Made by a program: the position numbers and the translations under genes
Notes under the pieces: generated by a model
Databases searched by the model: none
What the model was told of the DNA's origin: nothing
The model's input: the letters and a program-made list of their open reading frames with translations, nothing else
Shown: positions 20,775 through 32,100 of the stretch, piece after piece
How the letters are laid out: the number at the start of each line of letters is the position of its first letter
Numbering within the stretch: position 1 is the stretch's first letter
NCBI GenBank assembly: GCA_963210315.1
Contig: OY723250.1
Span: forward strand, 1,488,001 to 1,552,000
Direction of reading: 5' to 3'
Origin: Rhynchopus euleeides
Lineage: Eukaryota > Euglenozoa > Diplonemea > Diplonemida > Diplonemidae
Length of the DNA: 64,000 bases

Positions 20775-23700
20775 GTGACCACGTTTTGTGTGGGGAGATC
20801 CTGCGCGGATCATTGCCCACCCCCGCCCACTTCTACGTCACAGCGGAGGCCCCACTCGGGTTAGAGTGTGGGGCCAACTCAGTGCCACTCCGGGGAGGAG
20901 GGCGTGCAGCATAGCCAGCGTGGTGTGTGTGGCAGCAATGTGTTAGTGATTTGCCATCGCTGTAGCAGTCACCGCATCGGTCCATGCTGTGGCGTTTGCA
21001 GAAGCCCATAGTGACCGGGAGCCCGTCCCCCTCTTTGTGGTGGTTGCGGCAGCACACCTCCTCTGGGAGGCGTCGCTTTTGGCATGCCGAGCAACGGGGC
21101 TTCCAATGCAACTTGCAGGCAAGCACCTTTGCGTTCCTCCTGGCACCAGGGGGGGCAGTACGGGGGGCAGCGCCCCTCCGCTCCCATGGGCGTCCCACCC
21201 GGCTGTTGGCCTGCCGACCGCGCGCCGCCCACTGCTGGGCCGGCTGCTGCCAGCCCTCTGGGTAGTGCGGCTGTGGGGCGAAGGTGGCGGCCCACGCCAT
21301 TCCGCGGTCATGGAATACCGTATCTTGCCGGCTGTGGACTGGCTCAGCCAGGTGTGCTTGGAGGCTGCGCATCACCGATTCAGTGGCAGGGTTCAGTTGG
21401 GCCCTCCTCGACAGGCCCGCCGCCACAGTTCCGCCGAGAGCCGTGAGGACCGTTGAGTTGGCAGCATGACCGCAATGCCAGGGCCCTTTGCCCACTTTCG
21501 TCACCATACTGCAGAGTCCTTTCAGCGAGGCGGCTTTCCCTAGGATACTGCTCTGGAACACCGTGAGGTCCTGCTGGAGCTTCTGCCGCGAGGCCCCCAG
21601 CCTTTCAGCCTCATCCATCGCGGCGTTGCTGAGGGCGTCAGCATCGGTGTTGGATTCCCTCTTCACATGCTCATACGTGAGAGTGAACCTCGGTTGGAGG
21701 TCCGCAGCCAGCGCGGACGTGCTGAGGAAAAGAGGACGGAGGGCGGCATCCCGGCACAGGGATTCCCCTCGGAGCTGCCGCAGCACCACCTGGGAGTCGC
21801 CTCGCACTGTGACTGGGCCCTCAGGGGCATCGCCCCTCTCGAGGAGGCGCAGGCCTGCTCGTAGCGCCTCGTACTCAGCAATGTTGTTGCTACGCACGTT
21901 CAGCAGCGGGAGCACTTTCTCTGAGACCTTGCAGCCGTCTTGGTACAGCACCGCCCCTGCCCCCGCCACAGCGAAGGGGGTGCCGTTGTCGCGCGCGCCA
22001 CCGTCAAAGTACAGGGTGAGCCCCGGGGCCGTGCCTGCAGGAATGCGCGGGCGGGCCTCCCTCGCACCCTTCTTATTCGGGTCCACGTGGGTAGGGGGGC
22101 GGATGCGGCGTGTCACGGTGTCTGGGAGGGTGAGGCCCGTCGACAGCTCGAAGTCCACGGCTAGCTCCATCAGGGTCACAGTTTGCTCACCCCCCTGCGG
22201 TCCCCACTTCAGGCCCCTTAGCCAGTCGCAGAGAGCCACCCACATGCCTGGGGGCCGCTTGCCCCACGTCTGCTTGACTTCGGATGGCGCCAGTGCAGGG
22301 ATGCAGGCACTCTCGGGGGTGGGGGTGCTCCACTCCCAGGGGTAGACTGTAGTGCGGTGGTGGCGTACAGAGCGGTCGAGCAGCCCGTCCTTCTCCTGTC
22401 GCGCCGCCAAGACTGCGATGAAGTAGCGGTGCAGCTGCGCCACGGTGGTGATTCTGTCAGCAAAAGACATGGGCAGCGGCTGCTCGTTCTCCGGAACGCC
22501 GTATCTGTACACGGGCGCTACCCCACACTGCGCCAGGCATGCCGGCCAGGCAGTTCGGTCCCTCGCTGCTACGGGGTGTTTCTGGCGGACCGGCTCCCAT
22601 GCCGCGCAGTCCCACCATAGGTGCGACACCGTCTCCGGGGCCCCAGCTGTGCAGTACCGGCACACCTCCCCCAGGCCCGTGCGCCCTCGGGCAGGCACCG
22701 CCCCTGCAATGACAGAGCGGAGGAGGCCTCGCTGGTATCCCGTAATTGCGGCGCCCTCCCCCTCCAGGACGCAACGTGTCACCCTTCCGTCAATGCCGTG
22801 CTCTGCTCCTTGGAAGTCCTCTCTGCGTTCAGCCAGCTTCCCCGCCGTGGCGTTTCGCAGGGTTTGGCGGAGGTCGTGCGCGAAGATCGCCCAGGCGCTC
22901 GGCGTTGCTGCAACAGGGTCGAAGGTGACAGCGCGACCAGCCTCGTCCGTGTAGGCCAGGGTGGTCGCCGTACTCCAGCGCCATCCTATCCCTTGCAGGG
23001 CAGCCCAGAAGAGCGCAAGGGGGCCTGTCCCCTCAAGCCTCTCTTTGCTCCCCCATGCTTCCTCGGACAGCACCCTGCTGTGGCCCCACTTTTTGATCTG
23101 CTTGGCCCACGTGGTGATCTGCCGGTAGGGAGGAGCGATAGCGGGGTCCACCCGGTGCGCCTGATGGAGGACACACAGCACGATCTCTTGCGCTCTGCGT
23201 GGTGGGCCAGACCAGAGCGCGGCGACGAAGAGGCCCCTCCATCGCCTGATGGCCTTGCTGTCCCAACGAGTTACGAGGGCATCGTAATACAGCCGTGCCC
23301 CCGCCGTCATCGCAGCCGCCTGCCCTTTCCATTGCACCGGCAGGGGCAGCGCTGAGGTTCTGCGGAGGTTCTGCTGCGCCCCCTCTTTCCGACGGGCGAT
23401 GCGCTCGGACTGGGGCGCTGTGCGCCCTTCCCTGATCAGGCGCGCGTGCAGCATGGCCCCGAGACAGTCAAAGCTGTTGCGTTGCCGGAGGGGAGTGGCC
23501 TCGCCGTCCCTCGCCCGGTACATGATCCGGAGCGGCCCGGGGGATGTTGAGAACACGTGGGACTTAATTTCTGCGCAAATAGCCATCCCGGTGTCGTGAG
23601 AGAAATCCGCAGAGTCGTTCACCACCTCTTGTAGGACCTCCGGACTGGAGGCTGTGGCGTACACATCGTCGACGAAGGATAGCGCCCTCGTGTCCTGCCG

Positions 23701-25854
23701 GTGTTCGACCATCCGCATCCACACACCCACCAGCACGTTAATCAGCACGACACTGATGGGGCAGCCCTGCATGATGCCGTTGGTAGGCAGGAAGCCTTCT
23801 CCGATGGTGCCACTCGCCCGGAAGTGCCGCTGCATCGTCCTGTACGCTGCTCGCAGGGTGCGCAGGACACGGGTGTCGAATCCGAGCTCCGCAGCCAGGC
23901 GGAAGGTGAGGTCGATAGGCACCGTGTCGAAGCACTTCTTGAAGTCAAGGGCGACTCCGTGCAGCGGTCGCCCCGTGAGGTGGGCCTCTTCGATGCGTGC
24001 CGCCAGGTGCCAGATGAGGTCCTCTGCACCGTGGCCAGGCCGGCAGCCGTGCAGGTCCTCCGGTGCGATGGTCTCCAACCACTTCAGTGCCGGTTTCACC
24101 CGGATCGCTGCCCACACTCTATACAGCACAGGGGTGATACTGATGGGGCGCTGCGATAGAGGCTCGCCTGAGCTGCCAGGCTTGGGGATGAGGCAGATCA
24201 TGGCATGCATTAACTGTTCCGGCCACTCGCCCGATCGTTCGACCTCGTTGAACACCTCCGCAAAGAGCTTGAGGAGTTCGTGTGGGAGTTGTCTCAGTTC
24301 GTGGACCCTCCAGCCGTGCAGGCCCGGTGAGGTGGACGTGGACATCTTGGCCAGGGCCTTCCCGACGTCTTCTGCTGTGATGGTCTTGCACTCCATGTCA
24401 GCCGTCTCGGGGAGAAAGCGGAGGTATCTCTGGCGGAAGGTGTCCCACCGGGGCTCGGGCGTTGTCGCGTACTTGCGGAAGTATCCCCCCCACGCCGTGT
24501 CGCTTCTCAGCAGCTCGTCCGCCTCCTTGGGGCAGGCCGTGAAGGACCCATCTTCGCGCCGCATGAAGGTGGCTGGGGCGCAGAAACGATCTGCGAGGTA
24601 CGCAAACACCTGCCCTGCCTCGTATGTCCAAGCCTTCTGCATCCTCGCCTTCCAGGTGCGGATTCTCGCTTCGCGGAGCCTGTCAAACATGCCCCTCTGC
24701 GACCCCTCCAAGACGATGAGGGCCTGCTCCAGAATCTCCAGGTCTGGCAGCTGCGAGGTTGTGTTCGCCAGCGCCGCTTGCAGCCCCTGGGGGAGGCCGC
24801 CCTCCCTTAGGCGCTTCTTCGCGGCGTTCCAGGCGTGCTCCTCCCCGTTCGTGAGGCCGTATGGTTTTTCTGCCTGCAGGCGTTTGAGGCCTTCTTTGAC
24901 CAGGCATCGAATGTTCCCTAGCAGCCCGTCCTTCGCCCGGGTGTTCATGTCTCCTGCCCCCCGTGCAGAAGCGGGATGGTGCTTGGTAGCCGTCCGCGAC
25001 CACTGCATACGGTAGCCCTCCGCCCTGCCCGTGTAGGCCGCTTCCTGTCTCTCCAGGTGGCCCACATGGACACGCTTCAGGAAGCGCTCGCCGCAGGTGG
25101 AAGCTCGGTGGAGGAGCTGCGCGGCCGTCGCTCCGTGACGTAGTTCCCCCTCTGCTAGTACGTCCTGCATCACCCCTCTTGCTGCAGCGTCCCCCAGCTT
25201 GGGCTTGCCCGCAGGGAAAGGGGTGGGGAGGATGCAGATCTTTTTGGGGCGGCGGAAGGCAGTGAGGTCCAGATCGACGAAGAGCGGGCAGTGTGTGGGT
25301 ATGTTGTAGTCTCCCCGCTTTGCCACCTCGACTCGACGCAGTGCCGGCGCTGCGCAGGGGTTCATTAGGCAGATGTCCAGCCGGGTGCCGTTCTCCGATG
25401 CCCAGCAGGTGTTCTGCACGCTCTGCTGTGCGAGGTCCGCATGCGTCGTCGCCGCGTCGACCCAGCCGCCCACCCGGCACGCCTGGGACAGGACAGCGCT
25501 GGTTTCTGGGTTGGTGTTCAGGTCCCCCATCAGCAGGACGGGCACCTGTCCCAAGCCAGCTGCGTGATCGAGCGTCTCTTGCAGGAGGGCTTCCCGCTGT
25601 TCGCCCACTTCGGACCCCGAGTGACCGTAGACGCACAGGATGTGAAGAGCCGTTTTGCCGTCTCCAATCGCTAGCACGACGTGTACCATGCGGGTGCTGT
25701 CGTAGAGCTTCTTTTCCTGCGTGGTCTTCGGCTGCACCACTTGTGCGACCAGGCCCTCCTTCACCATGACAGCCACGCCCCCGGGCTTCGTTTGTTCGCG
25801 GCCGTTCGCGCCTGCGACCCTGGGCATGCCCTTGCCCCAGTGCATAGCCCAGCC
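20775..25854 (-). mobile_element. LINE (non-LTR) retrotransposon, 5'-truncated, I/Ingi-like layout
   Basis: A 5,080-bp insertion bounded by a perfect 16-bp direct repeat. The 5' end (right side) falls inside the endonuclease domain, so the copy is 5'-truncated. The 3' UTR is only about 58 bp and ends without a poly-A tail. The domain order endonuclease, reverse transcriptase, zinc knuckle, RNase H, Cys/His-rich C-terminus resembles the I/Ingi group, but clade assignment would need a tree. The insertion is antisense to PGS1, about 170 bp after its stop. Confidence 0.92.
20833..25845 (-). CDS. LINE polyprotein: APE endonuclease (partial), RT, zinc knuckle, RNase H, Cys/His-rich end
   Basis: An uninterrupted 1,670-codon frame. 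Residues 1-190 are the C-terminal part of an AP-type endonuclease: LLMGDLNTNP near 105, GTRLDICLMNP near 152, PTHCPLFVDLD near 185; the N-terminal catalytic part is missing. The reverse transcriptase spans about 530-800, with RPISITPVLYRVW, ALDFKKCFDTV (catalytic Asp near 633), NGIMQGCPISVVL and FVDD near 724. A CCHC finger, CRYCTAGAPETVSHLWWDC, is near 1060. RNase H at about 1277-1405 shows FDGGARDNG, NNIAEYEALRAG, VRGDSQVVLRQL and RESNTDADALSNAAMDEA, the archaeal/plant-like (RVT_3) subtype. Near 1585-1650 a Cys/His cluster begins CSACQKRRLPEEVCCRNHH. The ATG at 25845 is nine bases inside the truncation point and is probably an internal Met, not the true start. The lack of stops suggests a young copy. 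Confidence 0.92.
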   Translation of the reverse strand: MHWGKGMPRVAGANGREQTKPGGVAVMVKEGLVAQVVQPKTTQEKKLYDSTRMVHVVLAIGDGKTALHILCVYGHSGSEVGEQREALLQETLDHAAGLGQVPVLLMGDLNTNPETSAVLSQACRVGGWVDAATTHADLAQQSVQNTCWASENGTRLDICLMNPCAAPALRRVEVAKRGDYNIPTHCPLFVDLDLTAFRRPKKICILPTPFPAGKPKLGDAAARGVMQDVLAEGELRHGATAAQLLHRASTCGERFLKRVHVGHLERQEAAYTGRAEGYRMQWSRTATKHHPASARGAGDMNTRAKDGLLGNIRCLVKEGLKRLQAEKPYGLTNGEEHAWNAAKKRLREGGLPQGLQAALANTTSQLPDLEILEQALIVLEGSQRGMFDRLREARIRTWKARMQKAWTYEAGQVFAYLADRFCAPATFMRREDGSFTACPKEADELLRSDTAWGGYFRKYATTPEPRWDTFRQRYLRFLPETADMECKTITAEDVGKALAKMSTSTSPGLHGWRVHELRQLPHELLKLFAEVFNEVERSGEWPEQLMHAMICLIPKPGSSGEPLSQRPISITPVLYRVWAAIRVKPALKWLETIAPEDLHGCRPGHGAEDLIWHLAARIEEAHLTGRPLHGVALDFKKCFDTVPIDLTFRLAAELGFDTRVLRTLRAAYRTMQRHFRASGTIGEGFLPTNGIMQGCPISVVLINVLVGVWMRMVEHRQDTRALSFVDDVYATASSPEVLQEVVNDSADFSHDTGMAICAEIKSHVFSTSPGPLRIMYRARDGEATPLRQRNSFDCLGAMLHARLIREGRTAPQSERIARRKEGAQQNLRRTSALPLPVQWKGQAAAMTAGARLYYDALVTRWDSKAIRRWRGLFVAALWSGPPRRAQEIVLCVLHQAHRVDPAIAPPYRQITTWAKQIKKWGHSRVLSEEAWGSKERLEGTGPLALFWAALQGIGWRWSTATTLAYTDEAGRAVTFDPVAATPSAWAIFAHDLRQTLRNATAGKLAERREDFQGAEHGIDGRVTRCVLEGEGAAITGYQRGLLRSVIAGAVPARGRTGLGEVCRYCTAGAPETVSHLWWDCAAWEPVRQKHPVAARDRTAWPACLAQCGVAPVYRYGVPENEQPLPMSFADRITTVAQLHRYFIAVLAARQEKDGLLDRSVRHHRTTVYPWEWSTPTPESACIPALAPSEVKQTWGKRPPGMWVALCDWLRGLKWGPQGGEQTVTLMELAVDFELSTGLTLPDTVTRRIRPPTHVDPNKKGAREARPRIPAGTAPGLTLYFDGGARDNGTPFAVAGAGAVLYQDGCKVSEKVLPLLNVRSNNIAEYEALRAGLRLLERGDAPEGPVTVRGDSQVVLRQLRGESLCRDAALRPLFLSTSALAADLQPRFTLTYEHVKRESNTDADALSNAAMDEAERLGASRQKLQQDLTVFQSSILGKAASLKGLCSMVTKVGKGPWHCGHAANSTVLTALGGTVAAGLSRRAQLNPATESVMRSLQAHLAEPVHSRQDTVFHDRGMAWAATFAPQPHYPEGWQQPAQQWAARGRQANSRVGRPWERRGAAPRTAPPGARRNAKVLACKLHWKPRCSACQKRRLPEEVCCRNHHKEGDGLPVTMGFCKRHSMDRCGDCYSDGKSLTHCCHTHHAGYAARPPPRSGTELAPHSNPSGASAVT

Positions 25855-25870
25855 TGTGCTCGGTGGTGTG
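25855..25870. repeat. Target site duplication of the LINE, right copy
   Basis: Identical to 20759-20774; see that entry. Confidence 0.9.
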
Positions 25871-27640
25871 TGCTGTGCATTAGTTTAGAGCGGCCAACCC
25901 ATTCATGACACACCCCTACTGTGTCTGCATGTGTCGCACATCTCCCGCGTTGTCAACGTCAAAAGGAACACTGCGCATGTGCACCGGGCTGGGTGTAGGA
26001 TGCACATATCCCGCGCAGTGATTTTTTTTGGACACAAGGGCTGCTGTGCTGCCGTGGCTGGGTTGTGTGTCGAAAGGGACCAATAATAATACGTAAACCC
26101 CTCACAACCCTCAGTACCTCTGCAGTTGTCGATGCGCCCAGGCAGCACTCTGGTGCTGGTGGCAGCTCCAATGCATGCTCCCAACAGGGGGATTGCAGCG
26201 TGCTTGCGGGTTGCAGGGCATTTTTTTTCTGAACCTGCGTTCCGACAGAAAAGTTGCACGGGTTGCAGCTGCCCGCATGCAGGTGTCAGTTTTTTCTTCG
26301 TCGCGTTGTGATCAACGCCACCCCCCCATTTCTTCTAGGTTTCTTCATGATTCTTGGGGTTATCCCCCTGCTGTGTTCGTCTGACGCAACACGCGCACCC
26401 CCCACTCGGCTCGTGTGGGCAGCGTCCGATGAACAAAATAAATCGTCAATCAGTAGTCAAAGAGCCCGAGGCAATCTGTCTGGTTTTTTGCTGCCACCTT
26501 TCAAAACAGCAGGACACATCACCGTTTGCCCCCAAACAGGCTTGCTCGTTAATGCGAAGAAGCCAGCGATACCGCGCAGTTGAAACAATACAACATCCGC
26601 AAGAGCACCACCTTATCACTGACACACCACCACTGCACCCGCTTTATCGTGTTCCTAACTGTTCGGCAGAGGGAGCCGTGGCTGTGGTGCTCGCCACCAA
26701 CATCAGATATCAGATACACGTGGGTGCAGCTTGTCTACCCCACACCTGCGTGAGTGAAACGAGACATCTTCTGTGCCTAAATCATCCCCCCTCTGTTGTG
26801 TCAGAAAGGCCACAGCCTTCATCGTTATGCCTGTGGCCTTGTACCTCTGTTGTGGGTGCTGTGCAGTTGCTTCAGCAGTCCTATCTTCCCCACTTCCTGA
26901 GACAAACCCGTTGCCTTCCCGACGACCCGGCGCGCAGTGTGGGCGATGCCTCTGAATGAATCACTGCGTTGTCGAAAGGCATCAAAGCAGCAAACAACCT
27001 CACCGTGTGTCGGGCCAGGGCTATATTTGGATGATTTTCTCTGAAGATGCAGGCGTAAGAGCCCATGTGCCCCTGATTGGGTGGTGCAGACAAAATCAGA
27101 AGAAGGTATCCAGCAGCCTTCTCTTTTCCTGATGGAAATAAACCGATGTTGTGTTTGGCGGGCTCGGGGTCACATGCAGAGAGATGTTAGAAAGAAGAAG
27201 GCGTACCATGTGTGCTGCACCCTGTGGGGTGCACACTCACTCCACAGCCAACCCCAGTGTGGTGCTGTTCAACCTTTCCCTGTCTTTGTTGGGGTGTAGT
27301 GTATCAGGTTGCGAGCAGTTTCAGCGTGCATGTGCCGATGGCTGTGGGATTATTGTTGTCTTATCTTTGAGATTCCGGCAAACCCAACTGGGGTTACCTT
27401 TCCGTGCCGTATGACTGGATCTTGCGACCTCACTCACGAAGTGAAGGACTGTTGAGCTGTGGATCTGCCACCGTCATGCCACTTCACAGGTGCTTTTCGG
27501 GGAAAGGTAGTCCGGAGTTGGTTGTATTTTAACAGTTGGTCGCCCGGGTGATTCCATTTGTTTGTCAATCCGAAGAACTAGCTCAGAACTGCCCCGGTCA
27601 CAGCATCTGGTGTGTATTTTTGCCAAGATTTTTGAATCTT
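25871..27640. other. Intergenic DNA, no gene recognised
   Basis: Frames up to about 200 codons (26354-26959, +) show no known family. Positions 27377-27432 repeat the 14820-14876 motif. Positions 27474-27515 (CATGCCACTTCACAGG, then AGTAGTCCGGAG) recur at 35727-35803. Confidence 0.5.
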
Positions 27641-27680
27641 CCCCCGAGTGGCGCTGCATTACTGGGGGGGGTCAAATAAT

Positions 27681-27777
27681 TGTAACCCCTACGATTATTT
27701 AGCGACGCGGTCTGTATAAATCGGGTGTCCCAAAATTTACAAATTTTCAACGGTGGTGAATAATCGTAGGGGTTACG
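27681..27777. repeat. Inverted repeat GTAACCCCTACGATTATT
   Basis: Perfect 18-bp arms at 27681-27698 and 27760-27777 around about 60 bp. TTACGATTATTCG reappears at 28680-28692 and CGATTAATTGCC nearby. Possibly a miniature TIR element with undefined borders. Confidence 0.6.
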
Positions 27778-27799
27778 ATTATTCACTTTTGGCAAAAAT

Positions 27800-29110
27800 T
27801 TACCCGTTTTGCTGTTCAGAATGTCAATTGGTGGGGTGGGGGTGGGTGTGGGTCGCATTCTCGGCCTGTCTCACCGGCATTCCGTGCACACAGCAACAGC
27901 ACCGGTGGAAACTGGCCATAGCACCCCGGTGGGCCACCAGGAGGGGAGGGACCCGGTGTGAGGCGCTTGAGTCGTCCAGATGGGCACACGGTGGGGTCCG
28001 ACACCCGATGTCGGACCCTGTGGGTTACCCGTTTTTTTAGGTATCCTCCCACACCCAGTGCGCGCTCGACCGTCGTCGAATGGTTTTTCTGGTCCCGTGC
28101 ACTTCCCTGCCTGCCACACCACCCCCTCGACCCCATCCCCAGCACCAGAGCGTCGTTGGCTGGCGTGCGGGGCACGCGTCGAATACCGATGACGGGGCCT
28201 GTATTCCTGGGGCGCTGACGAGGTCCGAAGGGATTGACGCCTTGGCTCAGTCCTTACATTTGGATGAGGGCGTGGTTTTTGACGTAGCGGGAGCCCTCAA
28301 GAATACAGCACAGCTGCACCTGCTCTTGCGCCGTCTCCAGTTCGCATAGTCCCTTCGTATGACGGTGACTGTGAGCCCTGGCTGTCCCGATCTATTTCAA
28401 TGGCTGTATCAGTTTCCAGCCTAGTTCCCATGCTTGGGTGCTTGGCTCGGGTGCACCCTTCGAGGTGGTACAGAGAATGCAAAGAGAGTCCACAGGGGGG
28501 TCTGGGGGGCGGAGCCCCCCAGCTGCCGGAGGCCACGGTAGTGGACATCTGTTCCTTGTGGGGTACAGTTTCTGGACTGTGTCCATCTTCCTGAGGTTGC
28601 GCATGGTGCGCATGGTGCGCATTCAAAACAAATTTACGTATAAATGGCCCAGAAAATGTTGTACAATTAATCGCCCCCTTACGATTATTCGACTACTTAC
28701 GATTAATTGCCCCCCCCCCAGTAACCACTTGTGGTGGTGGTGCATAGTGTGCATGTCATTTCCGTGATCACCAACGCATCAATGAATATGCCGTAAAGAT
28801 GAGACGAGGGGCAACGAGAGGCCACACAGGCATTCGCATGACGCTTGGTAGAAACACGACAGCCCCAAAAGCTAGTTCTTTGGGTTCAGGACTCTCGAAT
28901 ACGCCAATTTGTGAGCCCCGGGCTCAACCGGGACACTGCATCACTGATGCGGCACCAGCGTGAACAATGCATCCAAGGAGGACCGCACCCCAGCCCCCAC
29001 GCCCCCCCACCCCCCCCCCCCCTGCACACACCACACGCATTGTAGACGTTGCGACAGGTTTGGTTCCCTTCGCCGTGCATCGCACATCATCCATGTTGCC
29101 CACACCACCC
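27800..29110. other. Intergenic DNA with a dispersed GC-hairpin core
   Basis: It contains a palindrome GGGTCCGACA/TGTCGGACCC near 27995-28020 and a plus-oriented dispersed-repeat core at 28495-28554. No gene is recognised. Confidence 0.5.
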
Positions 29111-29143
29111 ACCGGCGCAGACCTCCGCCCACCGCCTGGGCGG

Positions 29144-32100
29144 ATGGCACGACTTGTGGCTGTAATATGCATGGCTTCGCTGTGTGGGCAGGCTGCTGGC
29201 GGAGCTCAGTTTATGCGTGTTGCTGACACGGTATGTTGGTTGCCTGGGGGTTGTAATGAACGGGCCGTGCTCAGACCGGATCTAAAAAGGTTTCAGCGGA
29301 GGGTCTTCGCTCTGTGTCAAAGTGTGTCAGGCTGCAGCCTATGTTGTGAGGCAGCTCATTTTTCTGCACTTTAGAGCAAAGGCCCCCAGCAGGTGTATTT
29401 TTGGCCAATTTTTTACCACAGCAATTTTGCCTTGCCGTTTGTCTTTGCGCAAGACACCTTCCGTCAGGCAAAATATTCACCCGGGTATGGCGCACACACA
29501 ACGCCTGCCTTTGCCTCACCCTTATATTTGGTGTCTCCACTCGCCCACTATGACCCCCCTTCAGGGTAACCTCGCGAGCTATGTGAACGAGCGGTTCCGC
29601 TGCCCCAGCGGCGCTCCAAACATGGCGTACAACCTTGGCCTCGAGGACTACATCGGACAATCCTCTGCAACAGTGATGCAAGGGTATGTGTGCTGCCAAG
29701 CCCTGTTCTACTGCCCCTCCCCCCCCCCCCCCCCCCCTGTACACAGCAAACTGGCTTCGACGTCTATGCCGAAGTACGATATGAAGCCCGCAACAGAGAT
29801 AGTGACCGAGGTAAAGGGGGATTACACAGTAATGAGCTCCAGTGATGCCATGTTGTCGCAGTGGAAAGCGAGCTTGATGACCATATATGAATGCACGAGT
29901 TATTACGACTTCGCGACTGGGGAGTATACCGCAGCGTTGTCCGGCACAGAGTTGGCCTGTGCGAAGTCAGCGGTGGCGCTGCTGTGGGTGGAATTCACCC
30001 AGTTTGCCTGTGGTGCCGTGAAGGGGATGTCGATGAACTGGTTCCTCGTGTGTTGGTTTTGGACCGGGAAGGTCGGGGACACAGCGTCGCAGCGCCTAGA
30101 GGGCGCCAAGAACCCAACTGGGGCCATGTCATGCTCAACACTAGAGACCTCGGTTCCGACCCCCGCGACCGAGGTTCCGGCAACGCCAGTGCCCCCGACA
30201 CCGGCACCCCATACCACGGGTCGGACTACGTCTGCACCAGCAACAACATCGCCTCCAACGCCTTTACCTGAAACGCCGGTGCCCCCGACACCAGCACCCC
30301 ACACGATGGCACCGCAAACACCGGCTCCTTCATCACCAGCACCTCCAACGCCTGCACCGCAGACCACAGCACCTGCGACACTGGTGCCTCCAACGCATGC
30401 ACCGATGACACCCGCGCCATCAACACCAGCACCCTCAACGACTGCGCCGTCGTCACCGGCACCTTCGACACTGGCACCCTTGACGACAGCACCTCCAACG
30501 ACTGCGCCGGCGACACCTGCACCGGCAACGCCTGCACCGTCGACACCAGCACTGAATACACCGGCGCCCTCAACGCCTGTGCCGCCGACACCGGCACCTT
30601 TGACACCAACACCTCCGGTGCCGCCAACCCCTGCGCCACACACGATGATGCCTATGTCTGCTCCAACATCTGCGCCAACCCCCATGCCCATGCAAACCGT
30701 CACCGATGTCCCGCCTGCGAAAGACTCAGTGACAGCTGCGCCGGCGACCCCCATGCCCATGCACGTGCCACTGCCCCCCACAACGTCTCCTGCAACAACA
30801 CCACCTGCAACACCGGCCCCTTCAACACCTCCCGCCACGACTCCTCCTGCCACAGCGGCTCCTGCAACATCACCTCCCACCACAACGCCGCCCGCAACAG
30901 CACCACCTGCAACAACACCACCTGCAACAACGGCCCCTTCCACAGCATCGCCTGCCACGGCAGTGCCACCCCCTGCCACGCCGATGCCCATGGCTGCGGC
31001 GACACCGGCACCCACATGGAATGTCATCAACACCGAGGAGCCGCTGCCCATCACAACGGTGCCGGGCACCCCGATGCCGATGATGAAGCACACGCCTGCG
31101 CCTGACACGGCAGCCCCCGCCGCGCCACCCAGCACGCTTGTGCCGCTGATGCATTCTGGGACGCCCTCGCCCGGGTGGGCGATCACTCTCAGGGTTCCGT
31201 ATGATTGGGTGTCGCTCGGCGTCAAGCTGCGCAGCATCCAATGGCCTGCCACATACGGCGAGCTCCTCACGCTTGTGGACAAGATGGCACAGACGTTTAT
31301 ACTTGTGTGGGCAGGTGCCTCTCGCAGGCCTGCTGCTAACGTTGCCATCACGTTGATATGTCCGCTCGATGCAGAAGGCAAGAAGGTATGCACAGGGCAC
31401 ATGCCACCCTTTTTGTAGTATTGGGCAACAAAATCACAAACCCTCTGCCGCAAACCAAAATGGGCTGCCGGAATCCCCCCCTCCCCTTTTTTGAGAGACT
31501 TACTTTTCCATTCACTCTCGACGATAAAAAAACCCCTTTTTTTTCTCCGTCACACACACCTTACCCCCCTACCCCCTATCCTCGAGGACTTAGACACGAC
31601 CTGCCTTTTCCTGCACTTCTCTCCGCCACTGCTCCCTCTATTGCCACAGCCTGTCGGGGAGGCTGCTCGCCTGCACTGCCAATACCCGACAAAGTCGCTT
31701 GCGAGCCGCGACGCCGCTGTCCTGGGGAGCGGGGTCGAAAACGGCGTCTTTGCCGAGGTGCTGCTGCGCGACACCAGCGCGTCGAAGGTGCAGGAGGACG
31801 AGGCAGCTGTTGTGGCCGCAATCGACGGGTCAGCGTTGCAGCGCCCCCCTCTCTACGACCCGCAGCCCTCTTCGGAGTACCTGCCCCTCAGCCCCATCGC
31901 CTACGGCGACGGCAGCAACATCGCGCGCGTGCAAGGCGGTGTGCCCTTCACCACCTGGCAGGCCAAGCGTGCCGAGAACTGGGAGGAACCTGTTGCACCA
32001 CCCAGCCCCGAGCCTGTGCTGCCGTGGTGGACGTGGGTTGTGATGTCCGGCGGGGGCCTCTTCACCCTCGTGGGCATCGCCTCGCTGCTGGCCATCAAGC

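Noticed and set aside
20390-20790. Antisense small frames at the PGS1 3' end as separate genes
   Set aside because: Short shadows of PGS1 and its flank, no family.
29903-31453. 516-codon minus-strand frame, Gly/Val/Ala-rich
   Set aside because: Reverse complement of the TPAP repeat DNA; repeats keep all frames open.
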